Below, in pieces: positions 1-8,171 of a stretch of 64,000 nucleotides of DNA; within the stretch, counting starts at the first letter, position 1, and each line of letters starts with the position of its first letter. The stretch comes from CAYZWU01 sp964482235. Lineage in GTDB: Bacteria > Planctomycetota > B15-G4 > CAYZWU01. A model generated the notes under the pieces. The model saw only the letters and a list, made by a program, of their open reading frames with translations, did no database searches and was not told the origin of the DNA. The stretch is from contig CAYZWU010000013.1 in NCBI GenBank assembly GCA_964482235.1, positions 1 to 64,000 of the forward strand. The letters run 5' to 3'. The position numbers and the translations under genes are program-made.

Positions 1-713
1 TTGTACTTCTTCAGGCGGCTGTTGTACTTCACCTCGCTCGCCTCGATGAAGATGATCGTGTCGTCCTCCTCCGGGTCGACGGGGATCGCGCTCTCGTGGC
101 CGTGGCCGATCCCGTCCATGATCCACGCCGTCTTCACGTCGGTGAAGATCACGTTGTCGTCGGGCGTCCCGGTCCGGGCCAGCACGCCGGTGATCCGCAA
201 CTTGAGGGGATACTCGGCCGAGATGTCGTAGAGGCTCTCGCAGTCAGACACCACGCCGTCGCCCGGCTCGATCCGCAGCTTCCTCGCCGCCGCACTTCCG
301 GCCACCGCCTCGCCCAGCATGGCGGGAAGCCGGCCCGCCGCCGCCTCGAGGTTGCGGAAACCGAAGTAGGGGTACGACGTGCCCACCACGGGGACGCCTT
401 TCACGCTGTGCCTCGTGTGCAGCGGGATGACCCGCCCCTTGCACCTCTCCCTGAAGCGCCGCAGCGTTCCCGCCGAGATCGGATCGTTGATCCCGGTCTT
501 GAAGTAGATCGAGTCGAGGGTCAGGAGGAAGGGGCTCCCCTTGCTTCCGATGAGAAGGGGTGTGGCGTCGGCCCGGCCGGTCATGCTCTCCTTCAGCATG
601 CCCGAGACGAGCCAGGTGCCGAGGGGAAGAAAGAACGTCACCGTGAGACCGAAGATCAGAACGGCCGTGAGGAGCTTGTGAAACTTCAGGTGGCAGAGGG
701 CGAGCTTAAACAT
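1..713 (-). CDS. ABC transporter permease, FtsX/MacB-like (partial, C-terminus beyond window)
   Basis: Only the first 237 residues lie in the window. The protein opens with a short cytoplasmic stretch, then one hydrophobic helix (about residues 14-38) and a large soluble region. This is the usual layout of MacB/FtsX-type permeases, with a periplasmic domain between the first and second helices. Its ATG lies inside the end of the ATPase gene (8-base overlap, ATGTTTAA), so the two are probably translationally coupled. With its ATPase it would form a type VII (mechanotransmission) ABC exporter in the inner membrane. The substrate cannot be told. The fold assignment rests on layout and the neighbouring ATPase, not on a diagnostic motif. 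Confidence 0.75.
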   Translation of the reverse strand, partial: MFKLALCHLKFHKLLTAVLIFGLTVTFFLPLGTWLVSGMLKESMTGRADATPLLIGSKGSPFLLTLDSIYFKTGINDPISAGTLRRFRERCKGRVIPLHTRHSVKGVPVVGTSYPYFGFRNLEAAAGRLPAMLGEAVAGSAAARKLRIEPGDGVVSDCESLYDISAEYPLKLRITGVLARTGTPDDNVIFTDVKTAWIMDGIGHGHESAIPVDPEEDDTIIFIEASEVKYNSRLKKY

Positions 714-1383
714 GCGCTTCCCCTTTGCCGTTGCTTTCCAGCGACTCCATGTCGAGGTGCCGGTCGAAGAATCCGGCACAGGACGTGTCGTGGGTCACCA
801 TGAGGAAGGTGGCCCCAGTCTGCTCGAGGACCCGGCTCACCAGCTCGATGAACCGCTCGGCGTTCTTCCTGTCCAGGCTTGCCGTGGGCTCGTCGGCGAT
901 GAGGAGGCAGGGATCGTTGATCACGGCGCGGCAGATCGCGGCCCGCTGCCTCTCGCCCTGGGAGAGCCGTCCCGGATGGGAGCGCCGCTTCCCCGCAAGC
1001 CCCACGGCCTCGATCAGGCTCCCGAGCCTCTCCCGCGTTGCCGCGTCGGGCTTGCGCCCCGCTACGATCAGGGGAAGCAGGATGTTCTGCTCCACGGTCA
1101 GGTACTCGAGAAGGTCGAAGTTCTGGAAGATGAAACCCATCCTCTCGAGGCGGAAGCGCCGGATCTCCCTGTCGTTGCGCCTCGTGATCTCCCTGCCCCC
1201 CACGCGGACGAGGCCCGAGTCGGGCTTGAGGATCCCGGAGATGATGTTGATCAGCGTGGTCTTGCCCGAGCCCGACGGTCCGCTCACGCGAAACCGTTCG
1301 CCCTCCTCGATCTTCAGCGAATCGACGGCCAGGGAGAAGGCCCTGTCCGGGTAGGCGAATCTGAGATCGCGTATCTCGATCAT
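706..1383 (-). CDS. ABC transporter ATP-binding protein, LolD/MacB family
   Basis: 225 residues from ATG 1383, the usual size for a LolD/MacB ATPase. All motifs are present: Walker A GPSGSGKTT (about residues 38-46), ABC signature LSQGERQRA, Walker B LLIADEP and the H-loop MVTHD. An upstream in-frame extension exists but is proline/glycine-rich and precedes the conserved opening MIEIRDLRF, so it is rejected. The start overlaps the stop of the upstream gene by 4 bases (ATGA), and the end overlaps the permease start by 8. It should energise the permease encoded at 1-713. Confidence 0.93.
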   Translation of the reverse strand: MIEIRDLRFAYPDRAFSLAVDSLKIEEGERFRVSGPSGSGKTTLINIISGILKPDSGLVRVGGREITRRNDREIRRFRLERMGFIFQNFDLLEYLTVEQNILLPLIVAGRKPDAATRERLGSLIEAVGLAGKRRSHPGRLSQGERQRAAICRAVINDPCLLIADEPTASLDRKNAERFIELVSRVLEQTGATFLMVTHDTSCAGFFDRHLDMESLESNGKGEAHV

Positions 1384-1928
1384 CGCCGCATCACCTCCAC
1401 CGCCTGGTTTGTCAGGAGGTCGTATCCCGTGATCCGCGGTCCCTTCCCGTTTCCCAGAGCCACGCGGTAGACCGCCTCGTTCAGGTTGACCTTTCGGTGG
1501 ATGTGGGTGGGGTGGCGGACAAGTCCGATCACGATCCACTTGCAGAAGATCTCGGCTTCGCCATCACGGACGTCCTCGAGACGCACGTCGTTGTACTCCA
1601 CATCCTTGATCGTGATGAAGGTCTTCATCTCCTTCTGCACCTTGAGGCACTTGATGTACTCGAGGACCTGCCGCTCCAGTTCCTTGCCCCGGCAGCTCGC
1701 CGCCAGGGTGTCGTAGATTTCCCCCCCCTCCTTGATTCCGTAGATATTGTATATGTTACTGTGTATCCTCTTGAACTCGGCCAGGAGAGCCGGCCCGTCG
1801 ATGTCGGCCTCCCGGCAGGAGAGCGCTGCCACGGGCGCCAGAACGGCAAGGAAGAGTGCGGCCGCCGCCGCGAACTTCCCGGCAGCCCGATGGGTGTCGA
1901 GCAAGGATTTTTGTAGAATCCGTTTCAT
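1380..1928 (-). CDS. Small exported protein of unknown function, first gene of the ABC exporter operon
   Basis: 182 residues from ATG 1928; a longer in-frame start at 1994 would place a charged tail before the signal sequence. Residues about 18-38 are a hydrophobic Ala-rich segment ending VAALSC, consistent with a signal peptide or possibly a lipobox-like site. The mature part is mixed alpha/beta with conserved-looking Cys residues, and I recognise no family. It is coupled by ATGA overlap to the ATPase, so it may be an accessory or substrate protein of the exporter. Divergent from the TPR gene at 1999, leaving about 70 bases for both promoters. Confidence 0.7.
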   Translation of the reverse strand: MKRILQKSLLDTHRAAGKFAAAAALFLAVLAPVAALSCREADIDGPALLAEFKRIHSNIYNIYGIKEGGEIYDTLAASCRGKELERQVLEYIKCLKVQKEMKTFITIKDVEYNDVRLEDVRDGEAEIFCKWIVIGLVRHPTHIHRKVNLNEAVYRVALGNGKGPRITGYDLLTNQAVEVMRR

Positions 1929-1998
1929 GTTGCTCCGAGAGGGACGGAAGTTTGTTCCGAAACCCTCGTTCATTGTAGCCGGCTCCGGATTCATTTAA

Positions 1999-3249
1999 AT
2001 GGCCAAGGCCAATCGGTTTCAAGCACTCCTCTGCAGCCGGGGCATCCTCCTCGCCCTGCTCCTCGTCGCGAACGTGCCGGGGGAGGCGGCTGCCCACGAT
2101 CCGTCACTGCAGGCGCTGGCGGGATACAACGCCCAGCTGGAGGAGGATCCGAACAACGTGGAGGCGCTCCGGGCGCGGGGTTCGTCGTTCCGGGCGCTCG
2201 AGCTCTACGACGACGCGTTGAATGACCTGGAGAAGGCCGAATCCCTTGCGCCGGGCCACCCGGAGGTGCGGAGCGAGATCGGCATCTGCCGCTACATGCT
2301 CGGCGAATCGGACGAGGCCCTTAAGATCCTGCTCGAGGCCGACACCCTTCTGAAGGAGAAGATCGAGAGCAAGGAGTGGGGGGAGGAGCAGTACGGCCCC
2401 GTGGAGAGGGAGCTTCGCGAAACGCTCCTCTCGATCTTCCGGGAGAAGGGCGAGATCGAGAAGGCCCTCGAGCAGTGCATGCTGCTGGAGCGGTACATGG
2501 GCGGCAAGCTCGCCTTCCTCTGCGACAGGGCGGATCTTCTCCTGGAGATGGGAAAGACGCGGGAGGCTCTCGTCCTCTACGAGGAGACGGTGGCGAACAA
2601 TCCGGCCTTCGAGAGGTTCTGCGTGGGAGCGGCCAACTGCTACCTCCATCTCGGGGAGGTCGACATGGCCGAGGAGATCTTCGTGAAATGGAGCGACGAC
2701 GACCCCGAGGCGGCCTTGCCCCATATGTTTCACGCGCTGATTCTCGATAAGTGGAAGAACGAGCCCGGCGCGGCGGCCGAGGCGATGGACGAGGCGCTCC
2801 GGATCATCGGATCCCGGGTCGACGGGATCGAGATGCCCGAGCTGGAGGATGTGGTCATCAAGGCCCGGATCGTGCAGGCCAACGGCGACCACGCCGCCTC
2901 GGCCGAGCTTCTGGACGACATCATGGAGTATTTCCGGGGCCACTACCTGGTCGTGCACATGCAGTCGATCAACTGCCGGGCCCTCGGCCGGATCGAGGAG
3001 GCGGATTCCTTCGAGAGGGAGTCGCGCCTCTACAGGCGGCTCAACCCGAAGGACTGGCTCCGCGCCTACAGCCTTGTGATGCCGCAACCCACTGCACGAG
3101 AAGAGATTGTGGAGGCAGTGGCGGAATCGGTCGACGAGGAGGAGGAATCCGCAGGGGTGGGAGTCGGCATTGCCGTGGCAGCAGCAGGTATTCTGGCAAT
3201 TGTCCTGCTGGCGGTTGTGGCTATGAGAAGGTACAATATCAAGGTTTGA
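1999..3249 (+). CDS. Exported TPR protein with C-terminal membrane anchor
   Basis: 416 residues. An N-terminal signal peptide (hydrophobic core about residues 13-25, ending EAAAHD) is followed by helical TPR-type repeats through about residue 350. Examples are the stretches around NVEALRARGSSFRALELYDD and the following helices. An acidic linker (VDEEEES) leads to a single transmembrane helix at about 388-409 and the short basic tail RRYNIKV. This layout predicts a protein anchored in the membrane with the TPRs outside the cytoplasm. No strong Shine-Dalgarno precedes the ATG. It lies 25 bases upstream of the selD reading frame. Confidence 0.82.
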   Translation: MAKANRFQALLCSRGILLALLLVANVPGEAAAHDPSLQALAGYNAQLEEDPNNVEALRARGSSFRALELYDDALNDLEKAESLAPGHPEVRSEIGICRYMLGESDEALKILLEADTLLKEKIESKEWGEEQYGPVERELRETLLSIFREKGEIEKALEQCMLLERYMGGKLAFLCDRADLLLEMGKTREALVLYEETVANNPAFERFCVGAANCYLHLGEVDMAEEIFVKWSDDDPEAALPHMFHALILDKWKNEPGAAAEAMDEALRIIGSRVDGIEMPELEDVVIKARIVQANGDHAASAELLDDIMEYFRGHYLVVHMQSINCRALGRIEEADSFERESRLYRRLNPKDWLRAYSLVMPQPTAREEIVEAVAESVDEEEESAGVGVGIAVAAAGILAIVLLAVVAMRRYNIKV

Positions 3250-3274
3250 ACCTTGAGAGGAAAACGACGCGACA

Positions 3275-3445
3275 ATGACCGAAAGATGTTCTGAAAACCT
3301 TGACTGCCCCTGCCAGCTCCAGTGCTCGCGTCACGGCAACTGCCTCGAATGCCTCGACTTCCATCGCAAGACGAACACCATGGTGGCCTGCATGGCCGAG
3401 ATCGCCAAGGGGAAGGAAGCGGCATCGGCGGAGCCGTCGCGGCCG
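3275..3445 (+). other. Cys-rich (DUF6485-like) segment in frame upstream of selD
   Basis: These 57 codons before the internal ATG 3446 encode seven Cys in a CxC, CxxxC, CxxC and His pattern, ending near MVACMAEI. The pattern recalls small DUF6485 proteins, from memory. No stop separates it from SelD apart from the proposed Sec codon. A purine-rich GAGAGGA lies about 13 bases before ATG 3275, while the internal ATG 3446 has only a weak ribosome site. A fused extension is therefore preferred, but translation from both starts is possible. Confidence 0.55.
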
Positions 3446-4504
3446 ATGAACCTGGCCGACAGGCCGGAGCTGACGCAGTATGCCGCCTGCGCCGGGTGAG
3501 CGGCCAAGCTACCTCCCGCCATGGTGGCGGAACTGATCGAGAACCTTGGTCTCAGCAAGGACGAGAGGCTTCTGGTGGGGCCCGAGACGTCGGACGACGC
3601 CGGCGTGTTCGTTCACGAGGACGGTACGGCCATCGTCCAGACGGTGGACTTCTTTCCTCCCGTGGTGGACGAACCGCGGATCTACGGCCGGATCGTGGCC
3701 GCCAACTCCCTCAGCGACGTCTACGCCATGGGTGCGAAGCCCGTTGCCGTGATGAACGTCGTCGGCTGGCCGGCGAAGAAGCTCGGAGTCGACGTGCTCG
3801 CCGAGGTCCTCAGGGGAGCGGAGGAAAAGATCCGTGAAGCGGGCGCCCTTCTCCTGGGCGGACATACCATGGACAACTCCCAGGTCCTCTACGGCCTTTC
3901 CGTCACCGGGATCTGCGAACCGGGCCGCGTGATCCGGAACAGCACCGTCCGGGCCGGCGAGGTCGTTCTTCTCACCAAGCCGCTCGGGTCGGGGATCCTC
4001 ACCACCGCGGCCAAGGGCAAGGTCCTGGACAGCGCCTCCTATGACAGCGTGGTGGCCGTGATGGAGCGGCTGAACGCCTCGGCCGCTGAGGTGATGACGA
4101 TCATGGAGGCCGGCGCGGGCACGGACGTGACCGGCTTCGGGCTCCTGGGGCACCTCTTCGAGATGGCCGCCGGATCGGGGGTCGGCTTCGAGGTGGAGGC
4201 GGCGTCGGTGCCCGTTCTCGACGGCACGTCGGGCTACATCGATCAGGGTTTCTATCCCGGCGGCTCGGGGAAGAACGCCGAATATCTCGAGGGCCGGGTG
4301 ACGATCGGGGAGAGCGTGAACGAGAACCTGGCGAAGATCCTCTTCGATGCCCAGACCTCGGGCGGACTGCTCTTCACCGTGGCTGCGGAAAAGGCCGATG
4401 AAACGTTGAAGAGGCTTCATGACGGAGGGGACGGGGTCGCCCGGATCATCGGCCGCGCCGTTCCTCTCGAGACCCTGAAGGGTCCGCATATCCATGTTTC
4501 CTGA
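3275..4504 (+). CDS. selD: Selenophosphate synthetase containing selenocysteine (UGA 3497-3499), with Cys-rich N-terminal extension
   Basis: SelD makes selenophosphate from selenide and ATP for Sec-tRNA and selenouridine synthesis. The frame from 3275 runs into TGA at 3497-3499 and continues in the same frame to 4504. Read through, the junction is TQYAACAG-U-AAKL, which aligns with the E. coli active site: Cys17 replaced by Sec and Lys20 kept three residues later. Downstream are SelD hallmarks such as TSDDAG, QTVDFFPP, ANSLSDVYAMG, GGHTMDNSQ, TDVTGFGLLGH and DAQTSGGLL. From an internal ATG at 3446 the protein would be 352 residues, near the family norm. From 3275 it is 409, adding a domain with Cys5, Cys11, Cys13, Cys17, Cys23, Cys26 and Cys39 that resembles DUF6485-type zinc-binding proteins. 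Conventional gene calling would split it in two. Confidence 0.9.
3500..3535 (+). promoter_or_regulatory. Candidate bacterial SECIS hairpin after the selD UGA
   Basis: Directly after TGA 3497-3499, CCGCCA (3516-3521) pairs with TGGCGG (3525-3530), leaving a three-base loop TGG. The apical loop starts about 22 bases after the UGA. This fits the known bacterial SECIS rules: apical loop 16-37 bases after UGA, and a G among the first two loop bases. Such an element would recruit SelB. The hairpin is short and lies in GC-rich coding sequence, so chance is possible. Confidence 0.5.
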
Positions 4505-4576
4505 ACCGGGCGAAACAGTCGCCTCCGTTCTCTGAAGGGTATCTGGACTGCCTCCTGACGCGATGAGGGAGAAAGC

Positions 4577-6568
4577 GTGGCCGGACGATCGGACAGCTCG
4601 ATTCAGCGGTTCATCCTGATCGGGTTGATCATCGTCGGCCTGGCCGGGACATTCGCCTACCTGATCTGCCGCGTTCTTCACGATCCCGAGATCCCCTTCC
4701 TGCCCCAAGACGAGAGAGCCGAGTGGATCGTCTATCCCCGGCCTCCGGACACGGTGGCCAAGGGAGTGGGGCAGTCCGGCCTCGAAGCCCTCTTCAGCAG
4801 GTCGTTTCACGTGGCGGGTGCTCCCCCGCAGGCGAGCCTGCATTTCCGCGCCTTCAAGGAGTGCCGCATCCGGGTTAACGGGCGAGAGGTCCTGCCCGCG
4901 TACGTGCCCGATGCCGGATGGAAGGATATCGGGACAGCCGACCTTTCGGGATTCCTGAAGAAGGGTGAGAATCGCCTGACGGTGCAGGTACGGAACAAGC
5001 TCGGGCCGCCGGCGCTCTGGCTCTTCTCGAGCGGACTCGGGGAGGAGCTGAGAACGGACAGGTCGTGGCAGGTCTCCCTCCGCGCCCGGCCGCCGGCCGC
5101 GGCCGCCGTTGCGGACGACTGCCGCCTTCATCCCTTCTGCGAGGACGGGCCCGAGCCGGTCGCGGCGTTCGTCGAGAAGCTCCCCCTGGTGCTCGCCCTC
5201 TTCGGCGTCTTCCTTCTCCTGTTCCTGACCGCGTTCTTCACCAACCGTCTGCCGGCCTTGACGCCCGGTCCGGTTCTCGTGATCTGCATCGCACTCTGGG
5301 CCGTTCTCTTCGTGAACAACGCGGTCCTGAAGACGGAGAAGTTCTCGCCGGCCCTGGGATTCGATGCGCCGTCCCACATCGAGTACGTCGACCACCTGGT
5401 GAACAAGGGCACCCTGCCCCTGGCGTCCGATGGGTGGGAGATGTACCAGCCCCCGCTCTACTACCTCGCCGCAGCCGGCATCTTCAAGGCGACCAGCCTC
5501 TTCCTTCCCGAGAGCGGCGTGATCGTGTCGATCAGGCTGATCGCCTTCCTCTGCGGGGCGGGGCAGATCCTGCTGGCATTCTGGGCCGCCAGGATCCTCT
5601 TTCCCGGCAGGCCCGGGCCCCAGATGATGGCCGCGGCCATGGCGGCTGTCATCCCGATGAACCTCTACATCTCGCACTACATCTCCAACGAGGCGCTTTC
5701 CACCTTTCTCGTCTGCCTGTCGATCGTGCTTACCCTGAGGCTGCTGACGCAAAAGAAGCGCGGCCTGGCCGGATTCTGCTGTCTCGGCCTCGTCGTCGGC
5801 CTGGCCCTCCTGGCCAAGTTCACCGTGATCTCGGTGCTGCCGATCCTCTGCCTGCTGCTGCTCTGGCGTCTCGTCACCGACAGGTCGGTCGGCGCGGGAC
5901 GGGCGGCCCTGCTCCTCGGCAGCTTCGTCGTCGTGGCTCTCGGCCTGGCCGGCTGGTTCTACTGGCGCAACTGGGTGCATTTCGGCAATCCCATCGTGGG
6001 TAACTGGAATCCCGAATCGGGGCACGTCTGGTGGCAGGATCCCGGCTTTCACACGAGCCGGTATTACATGCAGTTCGGCGAGGTTTTCCTTCATCCGATC
6101 TATGCCGGCTTCTACTCCTTCTTCGACTCGATCTACTCGACCTTCTGGGGCGACAGCTTCTGCGGGGGAATCGCCTCGCGCGAGGGGCGGCCGTCATGGG
6201 ATTACGGAGCGATGGCCGCCGGCTACCTGCTGGCCGTTCCCGCCTGTCTGCTGGCTCTCTGCGGTCTCGTCGCGGCGGTCTGGAAGTCGATCAGGACGGT
6301 CGATCTCCGGTGGCTCGTGATTCTGGGCTCGACATTCACCCTGGGATTCGGCGTGATCTTCCTCACCTTCAAGCTTCCCTTCTATGCCCAGTCGAAGGCG
6401 TTCTACGCGCTGCCGCTCCTCCTGCCCTTCTCCCTCTTCTTCGCCTGGGGGATCGACCTTGGGAAACGGTTCGGCGAATGCCGCTGGTGCAAGGCCGTGC
6501 GAGGGGTCCTCTACGCCTGGTTCTGCACCCTGGCAGCCTGCATCCTTCTCACCTACTTCGTCCGGTGA
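4577..6568 (+). CDS. Membrane glycosyltransferase-like protein (GT39/PMT type) with N-terminal extracytoplasmic domain
   Basis: 663 residues from a GTG start with GAGGGAG just upstream. One N-terminal helix (about 11-33) is followed by a soluble domain (about 40-195) with a jelly-roll-like pattern (ASLHFRAFKECRIRVNG, GENRLTVQV) resembling galactose-binding folds. About ten transmembrane segments follow. The loop after the second helix carries FDAPSHIEYVDHL and YQPPLYY, matching the acidic first-loop motif of dolichyl/undecaprenyl-phosphate-sugar transferases. It probably moves a sugar from a lipid carrier outside the membrane. It converges on the glycosyltransferase-like gene at 6579. Acceptor and donor are unknown. 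Confidence 0.75.
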   Translation: MAGRSDSSIQRFILIGLIIVGLAGTFAYLICRVLHDPEIPFLPQDERAEWIVYPRPPDTVAKGVGQSGLEALFSRSFHVAGAPPQASLHFRAFKECRIRVNGREVLPAYVPDAGWKDIGTADLSGFLKKGENRLTVQVRNKLGPPALWLFSSGLGEELRTDRSWQVSLRARPPAAAAVADDCRLHPFCEDGPEPVAAFVEKLPLVLALFGVFLLLFLTAFFTNRLPALTPGPVLVICIALWAVLFVNNAVLKTEKFSPALGFDAPSHIEYVDHLVNKGTLPLASDGWEMYQPPLYYLAAAGIFKATSLFLPESGVIVSIRLIAFLCGAGQILLAFWAARILFPGRPGPQMMAAAMAAVIPMNLYISHYISNEALSTFLVCLSIVLTLRLLTQKKRGLAGFCCLGLVVGLALLAKFTVISVLPILCLLLLWRLVTDRSVGAGRAALLLGSFVVVALGLAGWFYWRNWVHFGNPIVGNWNPESGHVWWQDPGFHTSRYYMQFGEVFLHPIYAGFYSFFDSIYSTFWGDSFCGGIASREGRPSWDYGAMAAGYLLAVPACLLALCGLVAAVWKSIRTVDLRWLVILGSTFTLGFGVIFLTFKLPFYAQSKAFYALPLLLPFSLFFAWGIDLGKRFGECRWCKAVRGVLYAWFCTLAACILLTYFVR

Positions 6569-6578
6569 TTGCGGCGAA

Positions 6579-8171
6579 TCACTCCTTTCCGCGGCGGCAG
6601 ACGAGCAGGCACGGTCCCCGGGGAAGGCCTTTCAGCACGCGGCCCGTCTCGATGGAGAGAACGGCCTCCAGCACGTAGAGACGGTCGAGGATCGGGGTCG
6701 CCTGGGTAATCAGCTCGAGAGCCCCGCGGCCCGACCGGCTCAGCGACGATTCCTGCTGCACCACGAGCACGTAGCGCGGCCGCTTCTTCTCGATGTCATC
6801 CAGGAGCTCGCGCCGCAGGGAGGCGGCATAACTGTAGGGGCCGGTGAGGGGATAGGTGAAGACGAGGCGCGTGCCGGGGGGGCGTTCGGCCAGGTAGTAG
6901 ATCTCCGGCTCCGATCCGATGATCACGATCTCCTCGCCCCGTTCGGTCCGCTCGGCCAGGTAGCGCGCCGCTTCCTTGGCTGCGCCGAAGGGAGGCAGCG
7001 ATTCGAGCTCCTTCGTGAACTCGGATCTGCTCATCAGTAGGAATTCGCAGGCGTGCGCCAGCGGCTGGATCCAGGGCGCCGCGAGAAGGAGGGCGAGCAG
7101 GACACGGGCCGCCCGTTTCGTCGAGGGCGAGGCGATCCGCCGGATCATCGCGGCGACGGCGGCGCCGCTGCCGATCGCCAGAGGGACGATCAAGGGCACG
7201 AAATAGTGGGAGTGGGGATTCCCGGCCGCCAGGGCCGCGCCGGCCAGGAGCGCCAGGAGGAGCCAGAGCGACCGGCCCCGCTCTCCCCTGATTCCCAGGT
7301 AGAGGAGAAAGACGGTTCCCAGGATCCAGAATCCCAGGTCCCATCTCACGGCCGATCGCATCACGTCGCCGAGGAAGGCGGCGATCCCTTCGTGCCTCTC
7401 ATGGCTCCAGGTCACATACTGCACGTTGTTGGTCCACGTGCATTCGATGAAGGCGTCGAGAGCCTGCCGGGAGGCGAGGTAGATCAGGGTTCCGCCAAGC
7501 ATTGCGGCGAAGCCGAGGAGTCCCAGCCCGGCCGTCTTCATCGCGGCCCGCGAAGAGTCCGGCCGTCGCGTCCTGCCGAACCTCCTTCCGAGGATCGCCT
7601 GAGCGATAAGGAAGAGGATGAGCACCAGGCCGGTCTGCTTGGTGAGGAAGGCGAGGCCGGCAGCCGCACCGGCCGGCAGGGCCAGCCAGGTCCTGCGGCG
7701 CGCCGCATCCCAGAGCAACGCTGCCGAGGCGATCCAGAGCAGCATGAAGTACTCGGTGCTCGCCTGGTGGCGGAATCCGCACTGATCGAAGGTCATCATG
7801 GTGAAGACGAGGCTGCCCCAGAAAGCGGCGCTGCGTCCGAAGAGTCTGCGCGTCAGAAGATAAACCGCCGCAAGGGTGAACAGGCCGTAGACCGTGGAGG
7901 CGACGCGGACGGCCGCCGGATCGGTCCCTGCCGCACGATGAACGGCTGCCATGAAATAGAAGGCAAAGGGCGTCTTCTGGTTGTAGATGTCCCGATAGGG
8001 AACGGCGCCCTCACTGATCTGCTGGCCCATGAGGGCCAGCTCACCCTCGTCGCGGATCAGCGCCATTTCCCGGAAAGGCCAGCGGGCCGCGAAGAAGAGG
8101 AGCAGCAGAAGCAGCAAGGCCGCGAGGTCTTTCCAGCGAACACCCTTTTCGGCCCGCCCCTGCCCCGTCAC
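6579..8171 (-). CDS. Membrane glycosyltransferase, GT39/ArnT-like
   Basis: 530 residues with about ten hydrophobic helices. The first loop contains IRDEGELALMGQQISEG and IYNQKTPFAFY, the acidic and aromatic signature of ArnT/PMT-like lipid-linked sugar transferases. A soluble C-terminal domain (about 400-530) follows the last helix and includes EEIVIIGSEPEIYYLAERP. The start is GTG at 8171 and overlaps the stop of the upstream gene by 4 bases (GTGA), so the two are cotranslated. It likely glycosylates proteins or lipids on the outer face of the cytoplasmic membrane; specificity is unknown. Confidence 0.85.
   Translation of the reverse strand: MTGQGRAEKGVRWKDLAALLLLLLLFFAARWPFREMALIRDEGELALMGQQISEGAVPYRDIYNQKTPFAFYFMAAVHRAAGTDPAAVRVASTVYGLFTLAAVYLLTRRLFGRSAAFWGSLVFTMMTFDQCGFRHQASTEYFMLLWIASAALLWDAARRRTWLALPAGAAAGLAFLTKQTGLVLILFLIAQAILGRRFGRTRRPDSSRAAMKTAGLGLLGFAAMLGGTLIYLASRQALDAFIECTWTNNVQYVTWSHERHEGIAAFLGDVMRSAVRWDLGFWILGTVFLLYLGIRGERGRSLWLLLALLAGAALAAGNPHSHYFVPLIVPLAIGSGAAVAAMIRRIASPSTKRAARVLLALLLAAPWIQPLAHACEFLLMSRSEFTKELESLPPFGAAKEAARYLAERTERGEEIVIIGSEPEIYYLAERPPGTRLVFTYPLTGPYSYAASLRRELLDDIEKKRPRYVLVVQQESSLSRSGRGALELITQATPILDRLYVLEAVLSIETGRVLKGLPRGPCLLVCRRGKE

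Noticed and set aside
3275..3499. Independent 74-residue Cys-rich gene
   Set aside because: Its stop TGA is in frame with SelD and sits at the SelD catalytic residue, so it is better read as the N-terminus of the selenoprotein.
3509..6094. 861-residue open frame on the minus strand
   Set aside because: Antisense to selD and the glycosyltransferase-like gene, no motif, typical high-GC shadow.
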